A stretch of 64,000 nucleotides of DNA from Salinisphaera sp. (GCA_027858915.1 JAQIBT010000088.1:44083-108082); one strand, 5' to 3'. Numbered from the stretch's first letter, positions 28,373 to 37,153 are shown. Made by a program: numbers and translations. The notes: generated by a model from the letters alone, not told the origin.

Positions 28373-29386
28373 GTGACTTCGGCCAACGCCCGACCCGTCG
28401 TATTGTCGGGTATCCAGCCCTCCGGCGAGCTTACGCTGGGTAACTACATCGGTGCGCTCAAGCACTGGGTGACTATGCAGAATAGTCACGATTGTCTGTT
28501 CGCGCTGGTGGACATGCATGCGATCACGGTTCGCCAGGAGCCAGCGGCTCTGCGCGAGCGCTGCCACGAGTTCCTGTGTCTGTATCTGGCGGCTGGTATT
28601 GATCCGCAGCGCGCCACGCTGTTCGTGCAGTCGCACGTGCCGGCTCATGCCCAGCTGGCCTGGCTGTTGAACTGTCATACGTCGATGGGCGAGCTCAATC
28701 GTATGACCCAGTTCAAGGATAAGTCGTCGCGAAACGCCGACAATATCAACGCGGGGCTGTTCGATTACCCGGTCTTGATGGCGGCCGATATTCTGCTCTA
28801 TCAGGCCGATGCGGTGCCGGTGGGCAACGATCAGAAGCAGCATCTGGAACTGGCGCGTAATCTGGCCGAGCGCTTCAATGCACGCGCCGGCAGCCAGGTA
28901 TTCACCGTGCCCGAGCCGTTCATCCCTGAAGTGGGCGCGCGCATCATGAGCCTTGGTGACCCGACGGCCAAGATGTCAAAGTCGGATGACGTAGAAGCTA
29001 ACGTCATCAAGCTGCTCGACGAGCCGAAAAAGGTGGTTAAGAAGATCAAGCGCTCGGTGACCGATTCGGACGGCGAAGTGCGCTTCGACGAAGTCGCAAA
29101 GCCCGGCGTATCGAATCTCCTGTCGATCTATTCGGCGGTTACCGACGAATCGATCGCGGATCTTGAAACCCGCTATGCAGGCGCCGGCTACGGCGCGCTC
29201 AAGGGCGACCTGGCGGATGCCGTGGTCGCCTTTCTCGAGCCGCTGCAGGCACGCTACGCCGAGTTCCGCGATGATGTTGCCGGGTTGGATGCCATTCTGG
29301 CCCGGGGCGCGGCCGCTGCCCGCGAGCGTGCGCAGCCCACGCTTGACAGCGCCTACGCGGCCACCGGCTTTTTGGCAAGGGAATGA
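28373..29386 (+). CDS. trpS: Tryptophan--tRNA ligase
   Basis: A 337-residue class I aminoacyl-tRNA synthetase that charges tRNA-Trp. The HIGH-equivalent is [13 protein letters not shown] near residue 20; KMSKS is intact in [10 protein letters not shown] near residue 200; [12 protein letters not shown] and [10 protein letters not shown] are family landmarks. Length equals that of E. coli TrpS (334). The start is GTG 28373. The next gene, scpA, starts 81 nt downstream, an arrangement found in several gammaproteobacteria. Confidence 0.96.
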   Translation: MTSANARPVVLSGIQPSGELTLGNYIGALKHWVTMQNSHDCLFALVDMHAITVRQEPAALRERCHEFLCLYLAAGIDPQRATLFVQSHVPAHAQLAWLLNCHTSMGELNRMTQFKDKSSRNADNINAGLFDYPVLMAADILLYQADAVPVGNDQKQHLELARNLAERFNARAGSQVFTVPEPFIPEVGARIMSLGDPTAKMSKSDDVEANVIKLLDEPKKVVKKIKRSVTDSDGEVRFDEVAKPGVSNLLSIYSAVTDESIADLETRYAGAGYGALKGDLADAVVAFLEPLQARYAEFRDDVAGLDAILARGAAAARERAQPTLDSAYAATGFLARE

Positions 29387-29467
29387 CCCTTGCCGGCGCG
29401 ACGCGCCTTGCCACAGACACGCGCAGCCTCGCTGAATGCGACAAAATACCCGTGACAGGACACTAGG

Positions 29468-30298
29468 TTGCCAAGCGTTCCGGTCGAAACCGAGTTGGCG
29501 CCGGCCCGCAATAGCGTGCGGGTGGCAGGCCAGCCGTTCGAGGATTTTCCGGACGATCTGTATATTCCGCCAGATGCGCTGCGTATCTTTCTGGAGGCCT
29601 TCGAGGGACCGCTTGACCTGCTGTTGTACCTGATTCGGCGCCAGAATCTGGATATTCTGGATATTCCGGTGTTCACCATCACCCAGCAGTACATGGCTTA
29701 TATCGACCTGATGGAAGAGATGGCCATCGAGCTGGCAGGGGAATACCTGCTGATGGCCGCCATGCTGGCCGAGATCAAATCGCGGATGTTGTTGCCGCGC
29801 AGTGAGGACACCGACGAAGAAGAGGGCGGCGATCCGCGCGCCGAGCTCATCCGCCGGCTGCAGGAATACGAGCAGTTCAAGCAAGCCGCCGAGCATCTGG
29901 ATGACTGGCCGCGCGCGGGTCGTGATCTGGCGCCGGTGCAGCATCCGCCTTCCCGGTTGGCAATCGGCCGGCCCGAACCGGAGACCGATCTGCGCGCGCT
30001 GCTGGCCGCCCTGCATGATGTCCTGACCCGCGCCGAACTCTTCACCCAGCACCGGATCGAGCGCGAGCCGCTCTCGGTGCGCCAACACATGGCGCGAATC
30101 ATGGAAGGCATGGCGGCCGGTGGGCCGGTCGCCTTCGTGGCTTTGGTAGCGGTCGAAGAAGGCCGGCTTGGCGTTGTGGTGTCGTTCCTGGCCATTCTGG
30201 AACTGGCGCGCGAATCACTGATTGCGATAATCCAGCCGGAACCCTACGCACCGGTCTCTCTACAGCTAGCCGTTGCGTCCGCGAGCGAACCTTCATGA
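29468..30298 (+). CDS. scpA: Segregation and condensation protein A
   Basis: A 276-residue kleisin that joins SMC and ScpB to condense and segregate chromosomes. The N-terminal signature FEGPLDLLLYLIRRQNLDILDIPV is near residue 45, followed by YLLMAAMLAEIKSRMLLP and, near the C-terminus, a winged-helix domain (FVALVAVEEGRLGVV, then FLAILELARESLI). The start is TTG 29468; an acidic leader of about 35 residues precedes the conserved part. Its stop overlaps scpB by 4 nt (ATGA). No smc gene is in the window. Confidence 0.93.
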   Translation: MPSVPVETELAPARNSVRVAGQPFEDFPDDLYIPPDALRIFLEAFEGPLDLLLYLIRRQNLDILDIPVFTITQQYMAYIDLMEEMAIELAGEYLLMAAMLAEIKSRMLLPRSEDTDEEEGGDPRAELIRRLQEYEQFKQAAEHLDDWPRAGRDLAPVQHPPSRLAIGRPEPETDLRALLAALHDVLTRAELFTQHRIEREPLSVRQHMARIMEGMAAGGPVAFVALVAVEEGRLGVVVSFLAILELARESLIAIIQPEPYAPVSLQLAVASASEPS

Positions 30299-31098
30299 GC
30301 GAACAGCCGACTGAACAGGCACAGGCCGATCGATCCGGAAATGCCTCGGCGGCGCTGGTTGTCAGCGGCGATTGTGCCGCGTCGGACAAAGCAAGGGACG
30401 TACCAGAGCGTCTGCTGCGCTGTGTGGAAGCGTTGTTGATGGCGGCCGACGCGCCCTTGTCGGTGGACCAGCTCGTCCGCCTGCTGGAAAACACCGAATC
30501 GGTTGAACGCGCTGAAGTCCGCGTGGCACTCGACGCCTTGGCGGCATGGTATGAGCAGACGGCTGTGGACCTGATCGAAGTCGCCGGCGGCTGGCGCTTC
30601 CAGGTCGGCGCGGATTACGCCAGCCTGGTGGCGCGCCTCTGGGAGGAACGGCCGCCGAAACTGTCACGGGCCATGTTGGAGACGCTGGCGATCATCTGCT
30701 ATCGACAGCCGCTCGCGCGCTCGGATATCGAAGCCGTGCGCGGGGTGTCGGTGTCGTCAAACATCGTCAAGACCCTGCAGGAATTCGAATGGATCAAGGT
30801 GGTGGGGCATCGCGAGGTGCCGGGCCGGCCCGCACTGTTTGCCACCACCCGGAAATTTCTCGACGATTTCGGTGTCAAACGTCTGTCGGACTTGCCAGCA
30901 CTGCCAGAACTCAAGGATATGGACGCCCTGGATGCGGCCGTCGCGCGTCTTCGGCAGGGCGATGAAAGCGACTCAGCAGCCGACAATGCGGATCAGTCGT
31001 CGACTGACACCGAGCCAGAACTCGAGCGCGTCGAACACAGGGAACCGGCGGATGAATCCCGCGAAACTGGCTCCGCGAACGATCGTAAACGCGCGTAA
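30295..31098 (+). CDS. scpB: Segregation and condensation protein B
   Basis: A 267-residue partner of ScpA and SMC. After an acidic leader, two winged-helix domains occupy about residues 40-200: LRCVEALLMAADAPLSVDQL, then LSRAMLETLAIICYRQPLARSDIE, VRGVSVSSNIVKTL and GRPALFATTRKFLDDFG. The C-terminal 50 residues are a very acidic, Glu/Asp-rich tail. It starts within the scpA stop (ATGA). In most relatives rluB follows directly; here fpr lies between. Confidence 0.94.
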   Translation: MSEQPTEQAQADRSGNASAALVVSGDCAASDKARDVPERLLRCVEALLMAADAPLSVDQLVRLLENTESVERAEVRVALDALAAWYEQTAVDLIEVAGGWRFQVGADYASLVARLWEERPPKLSRAMLETLAIICYRQPLARSDIEAVRGVSVSSNIVKTLQEFEWIKVVGHREVPGRPALFATTRKFLDDFGVKRLSDLPALPELKDMDALDAAVARLRQGDESDSAADNADQSSTDTEPELERVEHREPADESRETGSANDRKRA

Positions 31099-31405
31099 AC
31101 GGCGCGAACACAGACGACGTTTATTCGACCCGCCTGGGCGCCGCGCCAAATCAGCGCAAGGCATTCGATGCGCAGTGCGGATTTGCACCGCAGCCGACTC
31201 AACACGGTCTTTCATCAGCGCAATCTGCGTGTCTGCGGATAGGATTGAGAAAGCAACCGTGAGCTGGGTAGCGCACCGATCTGCCGATCAGCCAGGACAA
31301 TTCAAGCCGCAAGACTTGGATCGCAACGCCTGCGCACCCATAATCCCGCCTCAGCCTAAAGTATGAGTGGCTGGCGACTCTCCGCCACAGATCACGGGAT
31401 AGACC
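31099..31405. other. Intergenic region with a partial ATCTGCG repeat
   Basis: The 307 nt between scpB and fpr hold no supported gene. It contains two units of the dispersed 9-nt-period repeat (31222-31239) and a few short inverted repeats such as TGCGGATTTGCACCGCA near 31174. A promoter for fpr would be expected close to 31380, but I see no consensus-quality boxes. Confidence 0.5.
31222..31239. repeat. Partial copy of the dispersed ATCTGCG repeat
   Basis: Two adjacent 9-mers, AATCTGCGT and GTCTGCGGA, match the right arm of the fuller copy at 41384-41410 (units AATCTGCGA/AATCTGCGG). This degenerate copy lacks the opposite-strand arm. It lies between scpB and fpr. Confidence 0.5.
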
Positions 31406-32185
31406 ATGGCAGCTCTGAATACCGAACGCGTGCTCGGCGTACGGCACTGGAACGATTCGCTGTTTTCCTTCACCACGACGCGCGATCGGGCTTTGCGATT
31501 TGAAAACGGCCAGTTCGTGATGATCGGCCTCGCTCGGGATAACGGAAAGCCGCTGCTACGCGCCTACAGCATTGTGTCGGCCAACTATGAAGAACAGTTG
31601 GAATTCTTCTCGATCAAGGTACCTGATGGTCCGTTGACCTCTCGCCTCCAGCATCTGAGCGAAGGCGACGAGGTGCTGGTCTCGCGCAAACCGACCGGAA
31701 CCTTGTTGATCACCGACCTGCATCCCGGGCGCAACCTCTATCTGCTGTCCACCGGCACCGGTCTGGCGCCGTTCCTGTCGATCGTACGCGATCCCGATAC
31801 CTACGAGCGGTTCGAGCGGATCGTTGTGGTTCACGGCGTGCGCTATATCGAGGATCTGGCGTATAACGAGCTGCTGGCAACCGAGTTGCCAAACGACGAG
31901 ATATTTGGCGAACTGGCCGCCGACCAACTGCTGTATTATCCAGTGGTCAGCCGCGAACCCTTTCGCAACCATGGCCGTTTGACGACCTTGCTCGACAACG
32001 GCCGGATGACAGCCGATTTGGGGCTGGAGCCTTTGGATCCGGCGCAGGACCGCGCCATGATCTGCGGCAGCCCGGCCATGCTCGACGACACGGCCGGCCT
32101 GCTGGACGCGCGCGGTTTCAAGGTATCACCCCATATCGGCGCGCCGGGCGATTACGTCATCGAACGGGCGTTCGTCGAAAAATAG
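31406..32185 (+). CDS. fpr: Ferredoxin--NADP reductase
   Basis: A 259-residue FAD enzyme moving electrons between NADPH and ferredoxin or flavodoxin. The FAD motif RAYSIVSANYEEQLEFF is near residue 52, LLSTGTGLAPFLSI is the NADP pyrophosphate-binding loop near residue 113, and MICGSPAMLDD precedes a C-terminal VERAFVEK-like end (VIERAFVEK), as in Pseudomonas and Azotobacter FPR. The start ATG 31406 is preceded by GGGATAGACC. It stands between scpB and rluB, normally adjacent genes, and copies of one repeat family flank it on both sides. Confidence 0.93.
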   Translation: MAALNTERVLGVRHWNDSLFSFTTTRDRALRFENGQFVMIGLARDNGKPLLRAYSIVSANYEEQLEFFSIKVPDGPLTSRLQHLSEGDEVLVSRKPTGTLLITDLHPGRNLYLLSTGTGLAPFLSIVRDPDTYERFERIVVVHGVRYIEDLAYNELLATELPNDEIFGELAADQLLYYPVVSREPFRNHGRLTTLLDNGRMTADLGLEPLDPAQDRAMICGSPAMLDDTAGLLDARGFKVSPHIGAPGDYVIERAFVEK

Positions 32186-32220
32186 GACAGGAATAGGCGC
32201 AGCATCTGTCTGCAAACGAA

Positions 32221-32320
32221 CGCGAATCAACGCAGATAAAGACGATTACAGACGTCGCCGAAGAGCGCGAGCGTTGCTGGTTTTAATCGGCGCAATCGGC
32301 GCAATCGGCGGATAAAATGT
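32221..32320. repeat. Dispersed 9-nt-period repeat, copy between fpr and rluB
   Basis: The right arm is three tandem 9-mers (AATCGGCGC, AATCGGCGC, AATCGGCGG at 32285-32311) followed by ATAAA. The left arm, on the opposite strand sense, has CGCGAATCA and CGCAGATAA (32221-32239). This is the same two-arm layout as the copy at 41321-41434, with AATCGGCG replacing AATCTGCG. It sits in the 274-nt gap between fpr and rluB, which otherwise shows nothing. Confidence 0.65.
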
Positions 32321-32459
32321 CTGTCTGGTGTAGCGCGAACACATACGTCCGGATTGATTGGCGTGCATTCACCGACGATCGATTTCTTTGTCCTGGCAAT
32401 CATGCCGATTCGTCCGCGCCGCGGTATTAATTTAACTGAGCAAGCCCAGCCGGAGCCCC

Positions 32460-33203
32460 ATGGCCGATCGAATACAGAAAGTACTGGCGAATGCCGGTTT
32501 CGGCTCGCGCCGCCAACTCGAACGCGTGATTGCGGACGGCCGTATCCGCGTCAACAACAAGATTGCGAAGCTGGGTGACACGCTGGGGCCGCAGGACGAG
32601 ATCCGCATGGACGGGCGCGTGCTCAATATGGAGAAACGCCAGCACGTACCGTGCCGCGTACTGGCCTACAAGAAACACGTGGATCAGGTCGTCACCCGCA
32701 AGGATCCGGACGGTCGGCCTACCGTGTTCAAGGGCCTGCCGCGGCTGGTTGCCGGGCGCTGGCTGTCAATCGGGCGGCTGGATGTCAACACCTCCGGTCT
32801 GTTGCTGCTGACCACCGACGGCGAACTCAAGAAACGTCTGGAACATCCCAGCTACGAGATCGTGCGCACCTACGCCGCCCGCGTGCGCGGCACGGTCGAC
32901 AAGCCCATGTTGGAACGCCTGGTCGAAGGCGTCGAACTGGATGACGGCACGGCCCATTTCGATACCATCCGCGAGGCGGATGATTCGCATCGCGCCAATC
33001 GCTGGTTCGAAGTCTCTGTTCGCCAGGGCCGCAACCGCGTGGTGCGGCGCCTGTGGGCTAGCCAGGGTGTGACCGTATCGCGGCTGATGCGCACCAGTTT
33101 CGGGCCGGTCGCTCTGCCGGGCGGCGTCAAGGCCGGTGGTTTTCGCGAGTTGGACAAGAAAGAAGTCCGCGCGCTTGCGGCGCTGGTCGACTTGAAACGT
33201 TGA
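32460..33203 (+). CDS. rluB: 23S rRNA pseudouridine synthase B
   Basis: A 247-residue RNA-modifying enzyme of the RsuA family; RluB makes pseudouridine 2605 in 23S rRNA. An S4 RNA-binding domain opens the protein (RIQKVLANAGFGSRRQLERVI), and the catalytic aspartate lies in IGRLDVNTSGLLLLT near residue 105. EIVRTYAARVRG and GRNRVVRRLW follow as in the family. E. coli RluB has a long C-terminal extension that is missing here. ATG 32460 is the obvious start. Confidence 0.92.
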   Translation: MADRIQKVLANAGFGSRRQLERVIADGRIRVNNKIAKLGDTLGPQDEIRMDGRVLNMEKRQHVPCRVLAYKKHVDQVVTRKDPDGRPTVFKGLPRLVAGRWLSIGRLDVNTSGLLLLTTDGELKKRLEHPSYEIVRTYAARVRGTVDKPMLERLVEGVELDDGTAHFDTIREADDSHRANRWFEVSVRQGRNRVVRRLWASQGVTVSRLMRTSFGPVALPGGVKAGGFRELDKKEVRALAALVDLKR

Positions 33204-33537
33204 CCTGATCGTGCATCGAGCGTAGCGAAGACGATGAGCATTTCGCCATCGATCAAGCGGCGGTTTCGAGCCGCTGCGCGATGCGAGCGAAATAAATAAG
33301 TTTGGTGGCCGAGTGCCTGTATTGGCTTGTATCCCCCTTGGGCATCGATGCGAAGCATCGACGCAAGACAGGGTGCCCTTTGTTTTGGATACTTTGATTT
33401 GGGCAAGCAAACAAAAGTATCTCGCGCATCAGCGCGAAACCACAGCCCGGACCGACGACAATGTATAGACGAATCGATTGGCTAGGAAACGAGACCTTAC
33501 TGGCTTTGTTCAGTTTGATGCTTGACCAAGGGCGCTG
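33204..33537. other. Intergenic region made of composite extragenic repeat
   Basis: The 334 nt between rluB and the glycosylase gene hold no gene. It contains GAGCGTAGCGAA-type text, a perfect hairpin CGATGC-GAA-GCATCG (33346-33360), and an element reading GGGTGCCCTTTGTTTTGG followed by an inverted repeat. From memory, text of this kind is a common extragenic repeat in gamma- and betaproteobacteria; that memory has not been checked. Confidence 0.55.
33346..33434. repeat. Extragenic inverted-repeat element
   Basis: A perfect 6-bp hairpin with a GAA loop (33346-33360) is followed by GGGTGCCCTTTG and then ATACTTTGATTT (33389-33400), which pairs with AAACAAAAGTAT (33409-33420) at 10 of 12 positions around the loop GGGCAAGC. 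A further short palindrome (CGCGCATCAGCGCG) ends it. It carries no protein frame. Confidence 0.55.
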
Positions 33538-34236
33538 ATGATCGACTCCATAGACCCGGCGGCGCTAGAATATCTATTCGATACCCTGGCAGCCACATAC
33601 GGCCCACAACACTGGTGGCCGCATCAGGACACGGACAATCCGCGCTTCGAGATCCTGGTGGGCTCGGTGTTGACCCAGCACACGGCCTGGACCAACGTCG
33701 AGCGCGCCGTCGCCACTCTGTTGTCAGCAGGCCCGCTGACCGCTGAAGCATTGCTCGCCTACGATGATCTGGCCGACTTGATACGTCAGGCCGGCCCACA
33801 TCGGATCAAGGCAGCCCGATTGCGGGCACTGTGCCAGTGGTTTATCGACTGCGGCGGCTTTGCGGCGATCGACCAGATGAGCACCGATACGCTGTGTGCC
33901 GAGCTACGAGCCATTCGCGGCATCGGTCCGGAAACCGCCGACGCCATCGCGCTCTATGCCTGCGGCCGGCCGCGATTCGTGGCCGATGCCTATGCCTTTC
34001 GTATTTTCGAACGTGTCGGCTGGTGGCAGGGCTCTCGACGCTATGAAGGGCTGAGACAGAAAATCGAGCACGCCGCGCCAAATCGCGACGCTGCGTTTTT
34101 CGATGAGCTGCACGCACTGATCATCGAACACGCAAAGACCCGTTGTCACAAACAGCGGCCGGACTGCGCGCACTGCGCCCTGGCCGAGCGTTGTGCCCGG
34201 GTTGGCGTCAGGCCTGCTGGGTTTGAAGTCGTTTGA
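33538..34236 (+). CDS. HhH-GPD DNA glycosylase with Fe-S cluster (endonuclease III-related, MagIII-like)
   Basis: A 232-residue base-excision repair protein. LVGSVLTQHTAWTNVERAV is the N-terminal helical signature, RAIRGIGPETADAIALYACG the helix-hairpin-helix, VADAYAFRIFERVGWW carries the catalytic aspartate, and CHKQRPDCAHCALAERC near the C-terminus is the 4Fe-4S ligand set (C-x6-x-C-x2-C-x5-C spacing). The lysine that makes endonuclease III a lyase (GxGRKTA) is replaced by glutamate (GIGPETA), as in monofunctional MagIII-type 3-methyladenine glycosylases. Its end overlaps the convergent HAD phosphatase gene by 29 nt. Confidence 0.82.
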   Translation: MIDSIDPAALEYLFDTLAATYGPQHWWPHQDTDNPRFEILVGSVLTQHTAWTNVERAVATLLSAGPLTAEALLAYDDLADLIRQAGPHRIKAARLRALCQWFIDCGGFAAIDQMSTDTLCAELRAIRGIGPETADAIALYACGRPRFVADAYAFRIFERVGWWQGSRRYEGLRQKIEHAAPNRDAAFFDELHALIIEHAKTRCHKQRPDCAHCALAERCARVGVRPAGFEVV

Positions 34237-34888
34237 TCGCCGGAGATAGGTCGGCAACGGACACCGCGATCGCATCGGCCAGCCAATCGTTGGCATCGTC
34301 GCCCACCGGCACGTACCCGTAGGCCACGCCAATCGTCGACATGCCAGCGGCGCGGCCGGCGGCAATGTCGCGATCCGAGTCGCCGATATAGATACAGTCC
34401 GTCGGATCGACGCCCATGCGCTCGCAGGCCAGCAGAATCGGAGCGGGATCGGGTTTGGCCACGCCCGCGGTGTCGCCGCCAATCACACAGCCCGGCAGCG
34501 GATCGAAGGCCATCGCGTCCATCAACGGGACCGCCAGTCGTTCGGCCTTGTTGGTCACTACGCCCCATCCGATCTGCTCGGCCTGCAGCGCCTGCATCAG
34601 CTCGCGAATGCCGTCATAGGGCGCGGTTTCACGAGTCATCCGGACTTGATAGGCCTTGATGAAAGCGTTGTAGGCGGCCGGGTATTCCGCGTGCTCCGGC
34701 AACATGGCAAGGCCTTTTTCGAGCATTCCGCGGCCGCCGAATGAACAGAACGGCGCCAGATCCTCGACCGGCAGCGCTGCCAGCCCGCGTTCGATCCGCA
34801 TATCGTTGATCGCACCGGCAAGGTCTGGTGCGGTATGCAGGATGGTGCCGTCAAGATCGAACAGGACCGCGCGCCGAGTACGCCTCAT
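34208..34888 (-). CDS. gph: HAD phosphatase (phosphoglycolate / MurNAc-6-phosphate phosphatase family)
   Basis: A 226-residue HAD-IA hydrolase. Motif I is LFDLDGTILHTAPD, motif II/III are in GVVTNKAERLA and KPDPAPILLAC, motif IV in YIGDSDRDIAAG. Sequence resembles Gph, but the position beside ubiG and the text PYDGIRELM, WGVVTNK and GVAYGYVP also resemble Pseudomonas MupP, which dephosphorylates N-acetylmuramic acid 6-phosphate in wall recycling. ATG 34888 overlaps the ubiG stop by 4 nt (ATGA), so the genes are coupled. Substrate unresolved: 2-phosphoglycolate would fit the glcDEF genes elsewhere in the window. Confidence 0.85.
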   Translation of the reverse strand: MRRTRRAVLFDLDGTILHTAPDLAGAINDMRIERGLAALPVEDLAPFCSFGGRGMLEKGLAMLPEHAEYPAAYNAFIKAYQVRMTRETAPYDGIRELMQALQAEQIGWGVVTNKAERLAVPLMDAMAFDPLPGCVIGGDTAGVAKPDPAPILLACERMGVDPTDCIYIGDSDRDIAAGRAAGMSTIGVAYGYVPVGDDANDWLADAIAVSVADLSPAIKRLQTQQA

Positions 34889-35592
34889 TCGGCACCGCCG
34901 GGTTTGCGTGCATGCACGAAATAATTCACATCCGGTCGATGACCCATAGAGGCGTTGTGCGTGAGCGGGTTGTAGCGCATACCGGTGACGTCGGCCACAT
35001 GCAGGCCGGCAGCCCGGCAGAAGCGCGACAGTTCGGCGGGTTTGATCAGTTTGCTGTACTCATGGGTGCCACGGGGCAGCAGCCCCAGCACGTATTCCGC
35101 GCCGCCGATTGCCAGCGCCCAGGCCATCGGATTGCGATTGATGGTCGAGAAGAAGATATGGCCGCCGGGGGCCGCAAGAGCGGCGCAGTCGCCAACCACG
35201 TGCGCCGGTTCGTCCACGTGTTCCAGCATTTCATAGCCGACGACGATATCGAAGGTGTTGGCCATTGCGTCGACCAGATCGCGAGAGGAGATCACGCGGT
35301 AATCGATAGCCAGATCCGACTGCTCGGCATGGCGCCGCGCGGCCTCGATGGTCCCGCCGGCCAGATCGATACCGGTCACCTTGGCGCCGCGCTGGGCCAT
35401 GGCTTCCGACAACAGTCCGGCACCGCAGCCGACATCCAGTACCTGCTTGCCCTTCAGGCCTGCCGCACGGTCGATATAATCGGTGCGCAGCGGATTGATG
35501 TCGTGGAGCGGGCGCATGTCGCCCTTCGGATCCCACCATTCGGCGGCCATGGCGTCGAACTTGTTGAGCTCGGCTTGTTGGTTGCTCGGCAT
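34885..35592 (-). CDS. ubiG: Ubiquinone biosynthesis O-methyltransferase
   Basis: A 235-residue SAM methyltransferase performing both O-methylations in ubiquinone synthesis. It begins NQQAELNKFDAMAAEWWDPKGDMRPLHDINP as UbiG does; motif I is VLDVGCGAGLLSEAMA, and EMLEHVDEPAHVV and HEYSKLIKPAEL follow. The frame is open to 35751, but ATG 35592 gives the standard N-terminus. It overlaps the HAD phosphatase gene by 4 nt; mtaD lies about 240 nt upstream on the same strand, the same order as in Pseudomonas. Confidence 0.96.
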   Translation of the reverse strand: MPSNQQAELNKFDAMAAEWWDPKGDMRPLHDINPLRTDYIDRAAGLKGKQVLDVGCGAGLLSEAMAQRGAKVTGIDLAGGTIEAARRHAEQSDLAIDYRVISSRDLVDAMANTFDIVVGYEMLEHVDEPAHVVGDCAALAAPGGHIFFSTINRNPMAWALAIGGAEYVLGLLPRGTHEYSKLIKPAELSRFCRAAGLHVADVTGMRYNPLTHNASMGHRPDVNYFVHARKPGGAE

Positions 35593-35830
35593 TGTGACTC
35601 CGACTATAAAAAGAATACGCGGCGCGAGAACCCCGGCCTGAACGTCTGCAGTCTCTACGCGTAGAACGGCGCGGCGGTTGTATTCGCAGATGCGGGCAGA
35701 TTGCCACAGATCGACGACGGCAAAGAACGAAAGCGCGGCAAATCGCACCACACCGGTATGATGGCGCGCGTTGCGCCAGGTCTTGCCGGCGAGACCGCTA
35801 CCGGCATGACGCCGCGGCCCGCAGCCCTCG

Positions 35831-37153
35831 TCAGCGGGCGTGCGAGGCCAACTCGGCCTGCCAGTGTTCGGCGCGCCGCCTGATATGTGTCTCGTCGAGT
35901 GTAGTCAGCCGGCGGTTGGCGAGCAGACGGCGGCCCGCGACCCAGGTATCGGTTACCTGTTCGCGGCTGGCGCTGTACACGAGGGCGGCGATCGGATCGA
36001 AGACGGGCCGGGTTTCCAGCGCGTCGAGATCGACCGCGCACAGGTCGCCGGCCTTGCCGGGCTCGATCGAGCCGACGTCATCGGCGATACCGAGGGCGCG
36101 TGCGCCCCCCAGTGTGGCCATGCGCAATACCGAATCGGCGGACACGGCCGATGCGTCGTCGGCAGCGATCTTGCCGATCAGCGCGGCGGTGCGCATCTCG
36201 CCCATCATGTCGAGATCGTTGTTTGAGGCTGCGCCGTCGGTGCCCAGGGCCATATTGATACCGGCATCCAGCAGCTGCTGGACCGGACACAGACCGCTGG
36301 CCAGCTTCAGGTTGGATTCGGGTGAATGCACGATATTCACCCCCTTGCGGGCACACAACGCAATCTCTGCATCGGTGAGCTGGGTCATGTGCACGGCCAT
36401 GAACTCCGGCGTGAGCAGACCCAGATCGTCCAGTCTGGACAGCGGGCGGTGGCCGTGTTTTTCCAGGGCTTCCTTCACTTCGAACGCGGTTTCGTGGACG
36501 TGCATGTGCACGCGTACGTCCATCTCGTCGGCGTAGGTTCGTATCTTTTTCAGTGGATCGTCCGAGACGGTATACGGCGCATGTGGAGCAAACGGTGTGC
36601 TGATGCGCTCATGCCGGCGCCAGGCATCGTGCAGTGCCAGCCCCTTGTCGAGATATTCGCCGGCGTTGGCCGCCCAGACGGTCGGAAAGTCGATCACGAT
36701 CATGCCGATCGATGCGCGCATGCCGATCCGGTCAACACAGTCGGCAACCACATCGGGGAAATAGTACATATCGTTGAAGCAGGTGGTGCCGCCGCGCAGC
36801 ATTTCTGCCATGGCCAGTTCCGTGCCGTCGGCGACGAATTCGCGCGACATGTGTTCGCCCTCGAGCGGCCAGATGTGTTCGGTCAGCCACGGCATCAGCG
36901 GCAGGTCGTTGGCGATCCCGCGCATCAGGTTCATTGCGGCATGGGTATGCGCATTGATGAAGCCCGGTAGCAGGATATGTGACCCGAGACTCACAGTATC
37001 GGAAGCCTGGAAACGCGCGCTGGCTTCGCCGCTGGGCAATATCGCCTCGATCCGGCCCTGGCTCAGCGCCACGGCATGATCTTCGAGCAGTCGCGACTCG
37101 CCGCCGACCGGCGCGATCCAGCGGGCATGGATAAGGGTATCGATGGTCGTCAT
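35831..37153 (-). CDS. mtaD: 5-methylthioadenosine/S-adenosylhomocysteine deaminase (TRZ/ATZ hydrolase)
   Basis: A 440-residue amidohydrolase. Metal ligands are visible in GFINAHTHAAMNL (HxH, about residue 65), the MHVHETAFEV histidines (about residue 210), and LGTDGAASNNDLDM (catalytic Asp). Members deaminate methylthioadenosine to methylthioinosine. Synteny (mtaD-ubiG-phosphatase opposite gyrA) matches Pseudomonas, where this function was shown, but the mtnA gene usually next to it is absent. ATG 37153 is preferred over 37186. The product is cytoplasmic. Confidence 0.88.
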   Translation of the reverse strand: MTTIDTLIHARWIAPVGGESRLLEDHAVALSQGRIEAILPSGEASARFQASDTVSLGSHILLPGFINAHTHAAMNLMRGIANDLPLMPWLTEHIWPLEGEHMSREFVADGTELAMAEMLRGGTTCFNDMYYFPDVVADCVDRIGMRASIGMIVIDFPTVWAANAGEYLDKGLALHDAWRRHERISTPFAPHAPYTVSDDPLKKIRTYADEMDVRVHMHVHETAFEVKEALEKHGHRPLSRLDDLGLLTPEFMAVHMTQLTDAEIALCARKGVNIVHSPESNLKLASGLCPVQQLLDAGINMALGTDGAASNNDLDMMGEMRTAALIGKIAADDASAVSADSVLRMATLGGARALGIADDVGSIEPGKAGDLCAVDLDALETRPVFDPIAALVYSASREQVTDTWVAGRRLLANRRLTTLDETHIRRRAEHWQAELASHAR

